A stretch of DNA of 64,000 bases, from contig NZ_CP019038.1 of NCBI RefSeq assembly GCF_001941825.1, positions 1,674,001 through 1,738,000 of the forward strand. Direction: 5' to 3'. Made by a program: the position numbers and the translations under genes. The notes under the pieces were generated by a model, which was not told where the DNA came from, ran no database searches, and was given only the letters and a program-made list of their open reading frames with translations. Position 1 is the stretch's first letter. The number at the start of each line of letters is the position of its first letter. Of the stretch, positions 1 to 8,571 are shown piece after piece. Source of the DNA: Massilia putida. Lineage in GTDB: Bacteria; Pseudomonadota; Gammaproteobacteria; Burkholderiales; Burkholderiaceae_D.

Positions 1-1334
1 TTGATCCACACGTTCCCGGCCTGCACCGCGCGCGCATAGCGCCATGCCTTCTTATAGTCGCGGGTCCAGATGCCGGCCGCCAGCGCGTACACGCTGTCGT
101 TGGCCTGGGCGATCAGGTCGGCCTCGTCGGCGAACGGCATCGCCACCAGCACCGGCCCGAAGATCTCTTCCTGGCAGATGCGCATGTCGTTGCGCACGTC
201 CTCGATGATGGTCGGCAGGTAGTAGTTGCCCTTCTCGAACTGCGCGCCCGGCGGACGCATGCCGCCGGTGCGCAGGCGCCCGCCTTCGGCCACGCCCAGC
301 GCCACGTACGACTCGATGCTGTCGCGATGGCGCGCCGTGATGAGCGGGCCGAGCTGGGTACGTTCGTCGGCCGGGTCGCCGACGCGCAGCGCGGCGGCGC
401 CCTGCGCCAGGCGCTCCATGAAGCTGTCGTAGATGCCGTGCGCCACGAACAGGCGCGAACCGGCGATGCACGATTCGCCCGAGGAGCTGAAGATCCCGTA
501 CAGCACGCCCGCGACGGCGTGGTCGATATCGGCGTCGTCGAACACGATGGTCGGCGACTTGCCGCCCAGTTCCAGCGACACCGGCATCATCTTGTCGGCC
601 GCGATGTGCGCGATGTGTTTGCCGGTGCTGGTGCCGCCGGTGAACGACACGCGCCGCACCAGCGGATGCACGGTGATGGCGTCGCCGATCACCGAGCCCT
701 TGCCCGGCAGGACGCTGACCAGGCCTTTCGGCACGCCGGCCTGTTCGCAGATCCTGGCCAGTTCCAGGGCCAGCAGCGGCGTCACCTCGGCCGGTTTCAC
801 GACCACGGCATTGCCGGCCGCGAGCGCCGGCGCCAGCTTCTGCGCCTCGCTGGCGATCGGCGAGTTCCAGGGCGTGATCGCCGCCACGACGCCCATCGGC
901 TCGTACACGCTCATGGTCAGGTTGTCGCCGCGCGCCGGGGTGATGGTTTCTTCCAGGGTCTCGCAGGCGGCGGCGAAGAACTGGAAGGTGGCGGCCGCGC
1001 TGGCCACCAGGTTGCGCGTTTCCGTGATCGGCTTGCCGTTGTCGAGGCGCTGCAGCTGGGCCAGTTCCTCGGCGCGCTCGCGGATCAGGCTTGCCACCTT
1101 GTACAGCACCGCCGCGCGCTCGTGCGGCTTGCGCTGGGCCCAGCCGCTGGTGCGGAAGGCATGGTCGGCGCCGGTGATCGCTTCTTCGACGTCGGCCAGG
1201 CTGGCGGCGTTCAGATAGGCGACCGGCTCGCCCGTGGCCGGGTACAGGGTGGCGTAGCGGTCGCCGCCGCCCCGGCGCCAGGTGCCCGCGACGAGAATGT
1301 CCAGGGTCGCGGTGGAATCGAATGGTGTGTTCAT
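1..1334 (-). CDS. Aldehyde dehydrogenase, C-terminus cut by window edge
   Basis: NAD(P)-dependent aldehyde dehydrogenase that would oxidise an aldehyde to the acid in the cytosol. The minus-strand frame starts at an ATG (MNTPFD) at 1334 and is still open at base 1, giving about 444 of the usual 480-490 residues. Visible landmarks are PWNSP (N157), the nucleotide-binding FTGGTSTGK (about 231-239), the general-base Glu in ELGGKSP (E255), the nucleophile Cys in SSGESCIAG (C289), EIFGPVL and a terminal GNVWIN at the edge. It lies 7 nt after the aspartate dehydrogenase stop and is the last visible gene of the minus-strand catabolic operon. Its substrate cannot be read from sequence; the neighbours suggest it finishes the aldehyde made by the ThDP enzyme. 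Confidence 0.93.
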   Translation of the reverse strand, partial: MNTPFDSTATLDILVAGTWRRGGGDRYATLYPATGEPVAYLNAASLADVEEAITGADHAFRTSGWAQRKPHERAAVLYKVASLIRERAEELAQLQRLDNGKPITETRNLVASAAATFQFFAAACETLEETITPARGDNLTMSVYEPMGVVAAITPWNSPIASEAQKLAPALAAGNAVVVKPAEVTPLLALELARICEQAGVPKGLVSVLPGKGSVIGDAITVHPLVRRVSFTGGTSTGKHIAHIAADKMMPVSLELGGKSPTIVFDDADIDHAVAGVLYGIFSSSGESCIAGSRLFVAHGIYDSFMERLAQGAAALRVGDPADERTQLGPLITARHRDSIESYVALGVAEGGRLRTGGMRPPGAQFEKGNYYLPTIIEDVRNDMRICQEEIFGPVLVAMPFADEADLIAQANDSVYALAAGIWTRDYKKAWRYARAVQAGNVWI

Positions 1335-1341
1335 GATGGTC

Positions 1342-2142
1342 TCAGATCGACAGTGCGTGTGCGCGGTTGTTCAGGGCGCGCACGACACTGAACACGGTGA
1401 GTGCGGACGTCTTCGGATTGGCCGCCAGCGGCTTGCCGCGCATGGTCAGCTCGAAGTTGCCGAAGGCGCCGTTGGCTTCCACGTGATGCACGTTCTCGGT
1501 GGCGTGCGGGTCGGCCAGCAGGCGCACCACGGTGCGGTCCAGGCCGAGACCGGCCAGCGACAGGGTGGCGGCGACGTTGGCGTTCTTCGGATACAGGCGG
1601 GCCGCCTCGCGCGCCGAGCCTTCGAAGATCACCACCGGCCCGGTCAGCGCATCCAGGTCGTAGGCCTGCTCGGCGGGCGTGTCCTTCCAGGCGCCGGCCG
1701 GCTTGCGGCCGGTGTACACGACCGAATCGAGACCGCCGATGCGCGCCGCGGCCAGGGCGTCGATCGCCCCGATCGCGCCCGACAGCAGCTGCACCTGGGT
1801 CTTGCCGCGCTGCGCGGCCAGCTCGAGCTTCTCGGCCAGGCCTTCTTCGGACAGCGCGCCCACCGACACCACCATGCACGGGATCCCGCTTTCCAGCGCC
1901 GGGATGATGTGCTCCTGGATGGCGCGGTGGCCCGCGCATTCGACCAGGAGATCGGGCCGGGAGCCGTTCAGGGCCACGCCGACCTTCGCCTGGGGCGCCA
2001 GGCGGCGCACGGTGGCGCCGGCGCTGTCCAGGGCGTTTTCCGGCACGACGACGAGATCGAACACGACTTCCGGATCGCTCTTGAGCAGCTCCATGACGCC
2101 GACGCCGATCGCGCCGCAGCCAATCATCGATACATGCAACAT
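1342..2142 (-). CDS. nadX: L-aspartate dehydrogenase family protein
   Basis: 266-aa NAD(P)-dependent amino acid dehydrogenase; the family converts L-aspartate to oxaloacetate and ammonia by way of iminoaspartate. The Rossmann motif GCGAIG is at residues 8-13. The family segments LSGAIGAIDAL, YPKNANVAAT and HVEANGAFGNF are present, the last near the catalytic His region. I chose the ATG at 2142 because a GAGGAG ribosome-binding site lies just upstream; the open frame extends further but overlaps the ThDP enzyme gene. Length is normal. Here it sits among catabolic genes and not with nadA/nadC, so a role in degrading an amine or amino-acid-like substrate is more likely than NAD synthesis. That role is inferred. 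Confidence 0.88.
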   Translation of the reverse strand: MLHVSMIGCGAIGVGVMELLKSDPEVVFDLVVVPENALDSAGATVRRLAPQAKVGVALNGSRPDLLVECAGHRAIQEHIIPALESGIPCMVVSVGALSEEGLAEKLELAAQRGKTQVQLLSGAIGAIDALAAARIGGLDSVVYTGRKPAGAWKDTPAEQAYDLDALTGPVVIFEGSAREAARLYPKNANVAATLSLAGLGLDRTVVRLLADPHATENVHHVEANGAFGNFELTMRGKPLAANPKTSALTVFSVVRALNNRAHALSI

Positions 2143-2152
2143 GGGATTCTCC

Positions 2153-3838
2153 TCAGGCGGTGACGGCGGCGACGGGCTGGACCGCCTTGACCGGCGGACC
2201 GGCGAACGCCGTCTTGAAGCTGCCGATCGACAGCATGTCGATCTCCAGCAGGAAGGGTCCCGGCTCGGCGAGGGCACGCCCCAGCGCGTCCTTGACGTCG
2301 AGCAGGCTGGACACGCGGGCATGACGCAGTTGCAGCGCCTGCGCCAGCACCGCGTAGTCCGGCGTATGCAGGTCGACATAGTGGCGCCGGCCGCCATACT
2401 GCACGTCCTGGATGTTCTTGATCACGCCGTAGCCCTTGTCGTTCATCAGCACGATGACCATGTCGGCCCGCTCCTGCACCGCGGTGGCGAGTTCGCCCAG
2501 GTTCAGGATGAAACCGCCGTCGCCGGCCAGGCAGAAGGTCTTCTTGCCGGACCCGGTCACGGCCGCGCCCACGGCCGCGCCGATGCCCATCGCCAGGCCC
2601 TGGCCGATGCCGCCGCCGAGGGCGTGCACGCCGGCCAGCGGGTCGAAGATGCGCAGGTAGCGGTTGCCCCAGGTCGAGTTCGAGACCGTGACGTCGCGCA
2701 CCCAGTTGAAGCTGCGCCCGGCGGCCGCCTGCAGCTTGTCGACCAGGGCGCTGTACGGACCGAGGCCGTCGACCAGGCCGGCGACGGCGCTGTCGCGCGC
2801 CTGTTGCAGGTCGCCGATGAAGTCCGGGTCGATCTTCATCATGCCTTCCAGGCGGTCGGCCAGGCCCGCCAGCGCCAGTTCGGCGTCGCCGCAGACGAAG
2901 TAGTCGCTCTTGTAGCAGCGGCCTTCGGCGGCCGGGTCGGCATCGATGCGGTACAGGGGCCGCGGCAGCTTCAGTTCGTACTTCAGGGTCTCGTTGCCGC
3001 GCAGGCGCGAGCCGACGACCACCATCGCGTCGCAGCCCTGGTAGAACTGCTCGACCGGCTTGTGCAGGTTGAAGGCGCCCAGCGATTGCGGGTGGTCTTC
3101 CGGCACCACGCCGCGGCCCTGGGTGGTGGTGACCACGCCGAAGCCCATGTCCAGCAGGCGCTGGACCTGCTTCGAGGCGCCACGGCTGCCGCCGCCCAGC
3201 CACAACATCGGACGCTTCGCCATGGCGAGTCGCCGGGCGAGTTCGTCGAGCGCGTCCTCGGACGGCGCGTTGCGCGGGACCGGCAGCGGGCGCAGGTCGG
3301 CCGGCGCGTCGATCAGCGCGGCCTGGATATCGATCGGGATCTCGACGCTGACGGGGCCCATCGGCGGAGTCAGCGCGATCTGCACGGCCAGCTTCACGGT
3401 GCTCAGCGCCGTGTCCACGCTGCGGATGCGGAACGCGGTCTTCGAAACGGCCTTCAGCATCGTGAGCTGGTCCGGGGCCTCGTGGATGTACGACAGGCTC
3501 TGGTCCAGGTAGGGGGTTTCGATCTGGCCCGTCAGGTGCAGCAGCGGCGTGCCGGCGGTCAGCGCTTCGACCATGGCGCCGGCCGCGTTGCCGGCGGCGG
3601 TACCGGTGCTCGTCAGGCAGACGCCCAGGCGGCTCGTGGTGCGGGCATAGGCGTCGGCCATGTTGGCGCCGCCCGCTTCGCCGCGCGCCGGCACGAAGCG
3701 GATCCGGCCGCGCTCGCCGAACGCATCGAGGATCGGCATGTTGTGGATCGAGATGACGCCGAACGCCGCTTTCACGCCGCACTGCTCGAGGAAGGCTGCG
3801 ATGGCGCAGCCGACGGTGATTTTTTCAGAATTAAACAT
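2153..3838 (-). CDS. ThDP-dependent decarboxylase / acetolactate-synthase-like enzyme
   Basis: 561-aa thiamine-diphosphate enzyme of the acetolactate synthase/benzoylformate decarboxylase family. The N-terminal pyrimidine-binding domain holds the activating Glu in PARGEAGGANMADAYAR; the central domain has the LGGGSRGA region; the C-terminal domain has the ThDP/Mg motif starting AGDGGF and ending MNDKGYG. The start (MFNSEK, ATG at 3838) overlaps the upstream SDR stop by 8 nt, which suggests translational coupling; a longer in-frame start inside the SDR was rejected. Likely reaction is decarboxylation or carboligation of a 2-oxo acid, giving an aldehyde for the adjacent aldehyde dehydrogenase. 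The exact substrate is unknown. Confidence 0.87.
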   Translation of the reverse strand: MFNSEKITVGCAIAAFLEQCGVKAAFGVISIHNMPILDAFGERGRIRFVPARGEAGGANMADAYARTTSRLGVCLTSTGTAAGNAAGAMVEALTAGTPLLHLTGQIETPYLDQSLSYIHEAPDQLTMLKAVSKTAFRIRSVDTALSTVKLAVQIALTPPMGPVSVEIPIDIQAALIDAPADLRPLPVPRNAPSEDALDELARRLAMAKRPMLWLGGGSRGASKQVQRLLDMGFGVVTTTQGRGVVPEDHPQSLGAFNLHKPVEQFYQGCDAMVVVGSRLRGNETLKYELKLPRPLYRIDADPAAEGRCYKSDYFVCGDAELALAGLADRLEGMMKIDPDFIGDLQQARDSAVAGLVDGLGPYSALVDKLQAAAGRSFNWVRDVTVSNSTWGNRYLRIFDPLAGVHALGGGIGQGLAMGIGAAVGAAVTGSGKKTFCLAGDGGFILNLGELATAVQERADMVIVLMNDKGYGVIKNIQDVQYGGRRHYVDLHTPDYAVLAQALQLRHARVSSLLDVKDALGRALAEPGPFLLEIDMLSIGSFKTAFAGPPVKAVQPVAAVTA

Positions 3839-4634
3839 GACGGGAAAGTCCTCCGGAGACATCGATATGGCTACCTGTGGTGTACGAGGAAAGCGGCGAG
3901 GCCAGGAACAGGATGGCGCGCGCTGCTTCCTCGGGAAGGCCGAGACGGCCCAGCTGGATCTGTTTTTTGCGCGCCAGGTTGCGGCTCCACTGGGCCCAGT
4001 CCAGGTCGCGTTCGTCGGCGGGACGGACATCGAAGCGGCGCCGCCATTGGCCCGATTCGACCAGGCCGATCAGGATGCCGTTGACGCGCACCCGGCTCGG
4101 CGCGAATTCGGTGGCCAGCGAGCGCACCAGGTTGTGCACGCCGGCGCGGGCGGCCGACGTGGCGACCATGTGGGGCTCCGGCTGCACGGCCAGCAGCGAG
4201 TTCACGCACACGATCGCGGCGTCCTCCCGGCTTTGCAGCTGCGCCAGGAAGGCGCGGGTCGGCCGCAGGATCGAGAAGAACTTGAGTTGCAGCTCTTCCA
4301 GCCAGGCCGCGTCGCTGGTGTCGGCGAAGGTCGACACCCGCCCCTGGCCGGCGTTGTTGACCAGGATGGACGCGGCGCCCAGCTCGGTCTCGACGCGGGC
4401 GGCGAACGCGGCCACCTGGTCGGCGTCGAGCACGTCGCAGCGCTGGGCCAGCAGGCGCGCGGCGGGGAAGCGCTGGCGCAGTTGCGCCACGGCGCCCTCG
4501 AGGCGCTCGGCATCGCGGCCGCACAGGGCCACGTCGGCGCCCGCTTCGAGCAGCAGTTCGACGGTCGCGTAGCCGATGCCGGACGAACCGCCGGTCACCA
4601 CGGCCACGCGGCCTGTCAGGTCAGTCATGCGCAT
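3831..4634 (-). CDS. SDR-family protein with degenerate catalytic motif
   Basis: 267-aa short-chain dehydrogenase/reductase. Cofactor-binding parts are intact: TGGSSGIG (about 15-22) and NNAG. The catalytic Tyr-x3-Lys is not: at the expected distance (13 residues) after the Ser of CVNSL the sequence reads ATSAARAG, so Thr stands at the Tyr position and Arg at the Lys position. It is therefore either a non-standard reductase or a binding/structural SDR-fold protein. The ATG at 4634 is used; a second ATG two codons on (4628) is also possible. It lies 12 nt after the IclR gene and overlaps the ThDP gene, so it is part of the same transcript. Confidence 0.85.
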   Translation of the reverse strand: MRMTDLTGRVAVVTGGSSGIGYATVELLLEAGADVALCGRDAERLEGAVAQLRQRFPAARLLAQRCDVLDADQVAAFAARVETELGAASILVNNAGQGRVSTFADTSDAAWLEELQLKFFSILRPTRAFLAQLQSREDAAIVCVNSLLAVQPEPHMVATSAARAGVHNLVRSLATEFAPSRVRVNGILIGLVESGQWRRRFDVRPADERDLDWAQWSRNLARKKQIQLGRLGLPEEAARAILFLASPLSSYTTGSHIDVSGGLSRHV

Positions 4635-4646
4635 GATCGGCCCTCC

Positions 4647-5483
4647 TCAACGCTGCCACAGGTTGACGACCTGGGCGCCCTGCGCCGGCGTGTGATCCAG
4701 CAGGCGCGAGAGCTCGTCGGCCGTGCCGCGCACCCGGGCCACCACGTCGTCGAGCTTGTCGGCGGCGATGCGCGGTTCGGGAATCGTGGCACCGAGGGCC
4801 GCCACCACCTTGCCGCTGTGGTCGCGCACCGGGGCCGCCACGGTCGAAATGCCGCGCTCGAAGAAGCCTTCTTCGAGCACATAGCCGCGCTCGCGGTCGC
4901 GCTGCACCAGGTTGAACAGGTCCAGCACGGTCTGCGGGGTGTTGTCGGTGTAGGACTTCAGGTGCTCTTCCGGATACAGCTCGCGCAGTTGCGGCAGGGT
5001 CATGTCCATCAGCAGTACGCGGCCCAGCACGGTCGCATGCACCGGCAGGCGGGTGCCGACGTTGACGGTGCTGGTGAACGGCGCCGCCATCGTCGACTTG
5101 GCCACGTAGATGATCGAGCGGCCGTCGCGCACCACCAGGTTGGTCGAGTAATGGATCTCGTCGCGCAGGCGCTCTAGCAGCGGCCGGCCGATCTCGGTCA
5201 ACTCCAGCGAGGCCAGGTATTCGAAGCCGAGACGCAGCACGGCCATGCCGAGGCGATAGTCGCGGCCGCCCGGATTGCGCTCGACGAAGCCCATCCGCTC
5301 CAGCGTGGTCAGGAGGCGGAACACGGTGGAACGCGGCACATCCAGGCGCTTGGCCAGCTCCGGGGCCGACAGATTCTGTTCGTGCCGGCTGAATTCGCAC
5401 AGCAGGCGCAGGCCGCGCTCGAGTCCGGGCACGGTGTATTTGTCGGCGCCGTCGTCGTCGGCTTGTTCAGGCTTGTTGTTCAT
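4647..5483 (-). CDS. IclR-family transcriptional regulator
   Basis: 278-aa regulator with an N-terminal winged helix (about 27-85, including LAKRLDVPRSTVFRLL) and a C-terminal IclR effector domain (about 100-270) that normally binds a small aromatic or organic acid. The ATG at 5483 (MNNKPEQ) gives the usual family length; the frame extends upstream without a better start. It is embedded inside the catabolic operon between the alpha/beta hydrolase and the SDR, so it probably senses a pathway substrate or intermediate. Together with the GntR gene at 10.7 kb the cluster has two local regulators. No operator could be assigned to it. Confidence 0.9.
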   Translation of the reverse strand: MNNKPEQADDDGADKYTVPGLERGLRLLCEFSRHEQNLSAPELAKRLDVPRSTVFRLLTTLERMGFVERNPGGRDYRLGMAVLRLGFEYLASLELTEIGRPLLERLRDEIHYSTNLVVRDGRSIIYVAKSTMAAPFTSTVNVGTRLPVHATVLGRVLLMDMTLPQLRELYPEEHLKSYTDNTPQTVLDLFNLVQRDRERGYVLEEGFFERGISTVAAPVRDHSGKVVAALGATIPEPRIAADKLDDVVARVRGTADELSRLLDHTPAQGAQVVNLWQR

Positions 5484-5503
5484 AATGGTCTCGTGATGTG
5501 TTG

Positions 5504-6397
5504 TCAGTTCAGGATGGCGTGGGCGACCGCTTCCGGCTGCTCCACGTGGCAGGCATGGCCGGCATCCGGGATCAGGCCGAACGGGAAGCCGTACAGGCGC
5601 GCCACGCCGCAGCTGTCGTCGGGTGTCGTCACCGGATCGAGCGCGCCGCACCACACCTTAGCCGGCACGGTCTGCACCGCGGGATGCGCATGGTTCTCGA
5701 TCGCGTCGCCGCACAGCAGGTACACCGCCTGGGTGTAGCCGGCCGGGTTCAGCTGGGCCATGTTCCAGCGCACCCAATCGCGCTGGACCGGCGTGGCGCC
5801 GGCCGACAGCAGACGCGCCGAGCGCAGCGTGGCCATACCGTGGATCCCGAGCTCCCCCAGGGCCGACAGGCGCTCGCGTTCCACTTGCGTGCCCTGCGCC
5901 AGGCGCGCCCGCACGCCGTAGCCGCGCGCCGGGCTGAGCAGCACCAGCTTGTCCAGCGAACCGGGCCAGGTGCCCGCATACGCCGCCGCCATCAGCGCGC
6001 CGAGCGAGTGGCCGACCAGGGTGAAGCGCGCGATGCCGAGCCCCCGCACCAGTTGGCGCAGGCGCGCCGCATAGGCGCGGGCATCGGGACGGGTACCGGG
6101 CAGCATGGTCGACTTGCCGTAGCCCGGCGCGTTCCAGGCGATCACCCGGGCGCCGGGGACGCTGCGCGACAAGGCCTGCGCGCAGGCGAGCCACGTCGCG
6201 GCACCGGAACCGATCCCGTGCAGCAGCACGAACACCTGGCGGCCCGCCGGCGGCGCGTCCGTACCGGCGACCAGCTCGCGGTAGCACACGACGCCGCCGT
6301 CGACGGCGATGGTGCGTTCCGGGAACAGCCGGTCCAGCTCCAGCAAGGCGGTTCGCAGGCCGTCCGCTTCCGGTGCGATGGCGTGGTTCATGGTCAT
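5504..6397 (-). CDS. Alpha/beta hydrolase
   Basis: 297-aa alpha/beta-fold hydrolase. The oxyanion-hole motif LLHGIGSG is at about 58-65, the nucleophile elbow GHSLG has Ser at about 131, the acid is probably the Asp of GALDPVT and the His is in DAGHACHVEQPE near the C-terminus. It may hydrolyse an ester, lactone or C-C bond of a pathway intermediate. The ATG at 6397 shares its A with the TGA of the cupin gene (TGATG), which argues for this start and for translational coupling; a second ATG two codons on also exists. No signal peptide, so cytosolic. Confidence 0.88.
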   Translation of the reverse strand: MTMNHAIAPEADGLRTALLELDRLFPERTIAVDGGVVCYRELVAGTDAPPAGRQVFVLLHGIGSGAATWLACAQALSRSVPGARVIAWNAPGYGKSTMLPGTRPDARAYAARLRQLVRGLGIARFTLVGHSLGALMAAAYAGTWPGSLDKLVLLSPARGYGVRARLAQGTQVERERLSALGELGIHGMATLRSARLLSAGATPVQRDWVRWNMAQLNPAGYTQAVYLLCGDAIENHAHPAVQTVPAKVWCGALDPVTTPDDSCGVARLYGFPFGLIPDAGHACHVEQPEAVAHAILN

Positions 6398-6936
6398 CAG
6401 CCCCGTTTGATCCTGGCCAGCGGATGGTCCGGCGGATAGGTCGGCGTGATCGGCTTTTGCGCGCCGAGCATCACGCACATCAGCGCGTCCTCCTCGCCGA
6501 TGTTGATCTCTTCGCGGTACACGCCGGGCGGGATGGACACGACGTCGCGGTCGGTCAGGATGGTTTCATAACGCTCGCCATCCTTTTCCAGGACCAGCTT
6601 CAGCTTGCCGCGCAGGACGAAGAACACTTCCTCGACGTCCACGTGCACGTGGGGCGGGCCTTCGTGCCCGGCCGGGATGATCATGGTCGAGAACGTGAAG
6701 TGCTCGGACGGGATCACGCTGCTGTCGTTGGCCACGCCGGTGCCGCCGGTGCCGATGTAGCGCATCTGCGCGCGGCGATATTTCGGGTCGTAGTCGGCCT
6801 GGAACTTCAGGGCGTTCCAGTCGTAGCGGCGGGTCGAGAAGCGCGCGATGCGCGTATCCATCCACGCCGCGAAGCTGGCGCCTTCGGGCTGGTCCCAGCT
6901 GCGCTTGATCTGCTGTTGTTCGGTCAAGTCGTTCAT
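6397..6936 (-). CDS. Cupin-domain protein
   Basis: 179-aa single-domain cupin. The metal-binding signature appears as GPPHVHVDVEEVFFVLRGK (about 96-114), with the second cupin motif around IPPGVYREEI. Members act as dioxygenases, isomerases, decarboxylases or small-molecule sensors; this sequence does not distinguish them. It is overlapped by the alpha/beta hydrolase and lies 17 nt after the second SDR gene, so it is an internal gene of the catabolic operon. A ring-cleaving or oxygenase role would fit the hydrolase next to it, but that is inference. Confidence 0.82.
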   Translation of the reverse strand: MNDLTEQQQIKRSWDQPEGASFAAWMDTRIARFSTRRYDWNALKFQADYDPKYRRAQMRYIGTGGTGVANDSSVIPSEHFTFSTMIIPAGHEGPPHVHVDVEEVFFVLRGKLKLVLEKDGERYETILTDRDVVSIPPGVYREEINIGEEDALMCVMLGAQKPITPTYPPDHPLARIKRG

Positions 6937-6953
6937 TATTCAGCTCCTGTTAA

Positions 6954-7718
6954 TCAATTCATGACAAAGCCGCCGTTCACGGCGAGGGTCTGGCCGGTGA
7001 CGAAGCGCGACAGTCCGGACAGGGCGAACAGCACGGCGCCGGTGACGTCCTCGGGAACCTGCAGGCGCTGCAGTGCGCGTCCGTCCTGGTAGGTCTGGTA
7101 GCGCTGGGCCGGCACGTATTCGGTCGCTTCGACCTTCGTCAGGCCGGGCGCGATCGCGTTCACGGTGATGTCGTGCGCGCCTTCCTCGCGGGCCAGCGAG
7201 CGGGTCATGGCGATGATGGCGCCCTTGCTGGCGACGTAGGCGAGCAGGTTCGGCGCGCCCCACAGCGGCGTATCCGACGCCAGGTTGACGATCGCGCCCC
7301 GGCCCGACGCGCGCAGCGCCGGCAGGCAGGCGTTGGTCATCAGCCAGGTGCCGCGCACGTTCACGTCCATCACCTTGTCCCACAGCGCGATGTCGATCTG
7401 GCCGGAAGCGCGGCCGCCGGAATTGGTGATGGCGGCGTTGTTCACCAGGCCATCGAGCCCGTCCAGCCAGCCGGTGGCGGCCGCGGCGCAGGTGTCGATC
7501 GACACCGGATCGGCCATGTCGAGCGCGAAGCCGTTCACGTCCAGGCCCTGTCGGCGCAGGCTGGCGACGCTGTCCGCCAGCGCATCCTGCAGGATGTCGG
7601 CCATGGCGACCTTGGCGCCGGCGGCGGCGATGGCGGCGGCGAAGGCCAGGCCCAGGCCGCGGGCGGCGCCGGTGACGAGCACCTTGCGGCCGGCCAGCAG
7701 TTGAGAAGTGTTTTCCAT
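6954..7718 (-). CDS. SDR-family oxidoreductase
   Basis: 254-aa short-chain dehydrogenase with a complete set of motifs: TGAARGLG (about 17-24), NNAAITN, and the catalytic YVASK. It should be an active NAD(P)-dependent alcohol/ketone oxidoreductase, unlike the other SDR of this operon at 3831-4634. The start at 7718 (MENTSQ) gives normal family length. It is 13 nt from the ABC permease gene and 17 nt from the cupin gene. Its C-terminus GQTLAVNGGFVMN is typical of FabG-like SDRs. Substrate unknown. Confidence 0.9.
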   Translation of the reverse strand: MENTSQLLAGRKVLVTGAARGLGLAFAAAIAAAGAKVAMADILQDALADSVASLRRQGLDVNGFALDMADPVSIDTCAAAATGWLDGLDGLVNNAAITNSGGRASGQIDIALWDKVMDVNVRGTWLMTNACLPALRASGRGAIVNLASDTPLWGAPNLLAYVASKGAIIAMTRSLAREEGAHDITVNAIAPGLTKVEATEYVPAQRYQTYQDGRALQRLQVPEDVTGAVLFALSGLSRFVTGQTLAVNGGFVMN

Positions 7719-7731
7719 GATCGCTTCCTTC

Positions 7732-8571
7732 TTATTTGGTGCTGGTGGCGGCGCGCGGCAGGTAGTGCAGGACGCGGCGCTCGGCCCACACGACGGCGGC
7801 ATAGGTCAGGATGCCGGTCAGGGTCAGTGCGGTGATCGCGACGAACACGGCGGCGGTGTTGCCCTGCCCTTCGCCGTCGACCAGCAGGAAGCCCAGGCCC
7901 TTGTTGCCGCCGACCAGTTCACCCACCGTGACGCCGATGACCGCCAGCGTCGACGCGATGCGCAGGCCGGAGAACAGGGCCGGCAACGCCGAGCGGAATT
8001 CGACCAGGCAGAAGATCTGCCAGCGGGTGGCGTTCAGCGTGCGCACGAGGTTGACCATGTCCGGATCGACGGTGCGGATCGCCGACAGCACGTTGATCAT
8101 CACCGGGAAGAACACGATCAGCACGGCGACGAGGATCTTCGGATAGACGGTGTAGCCGAGCCACATCACGAACAGCGGCGCGAACGCCACCTTCGGCGCG
8201 ATCTGCAGCGCCAGGATGTAGGGCGAGAGCATCGCTTCGGCACGCGGCGACAGGCCCAGCGCCACGCCGACGGCGAGGCCGAGCAGCGAGCCGAGGCCGA
8301 AGCCGGCCACCACTTCCAGCGCGGTGACGCCGAAGTGGCTGAGCAGGTCGCTGTTGTGCCACATGAAGCCGGCTTCCTGCACCACCCGGGAAAAGCGCGG
8401 CAGGATGAACTCGGGCATCCGCAGCAGGCCCGGGCCCCATTCCCAGGCGGCCAGGAACAGGGCCAGCACCAGCAGGCTGCCGGCCACCGTGTAGGCCTTT
8501 TCGCGCAGCGCCGGATTTGCCTTGCGCGGCGTGTCCACGCCCGGCGAGGCGATCGTCGTGGCCGTATTCAT
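7732..8571 (-). CDS. ABC transporter permease, SsuC/TauC-like
   Basis: 279-aa inner-membrane permease of the nitrate/sulfonate/taurine importer family. About six hydrophobic segments are visible and the EAA-loop region falls around VRTLNATRWQIFCLVEFRSA (about 175-194). It overlaps the substrate-binding protein stop by 4 nt (ATGA). With the binding protein and the ATPase it makes a complete importer, probably bringing in the small organic substrate of the downstream enzymes. The family handles sulfonates, pyrimidine precursors and aromatic acids, so substrate cannot be deduced. Confidence 0.92.
   Translation of the reverse strand: MNTATTIASPGVDTPRKANPALREKAYTVAGSLLVLALFLAAWEWGPGLLRMPEFILPRFSRVVQEAGFMWHNSDLLSHFGVTALEVVAGFGLGSLLGLAVGVALGLSPRAEAMLSPYILALQIAPKVAFAPLFVMWLGYTVYPKILVAVLIVFFPVMINVLSAIRTVDPDMVNLVRTLNATRWQIFCLVEFRSALPALFSGLRIASTLAVIGVTVGELVGGNKGLGFLLVDGEGQGNTAAVFVAITALTLTGILTYAAVVWAERRVLHYLPRAATSTK

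Noticed and set aside
1679..4084. 801-codon plus-strand frame opposite the ThDP and aspartate dehydrogenase genes
   Set aside because: Shadow frame; the minus strand encodes two enzymes with intact catalytic motifs.
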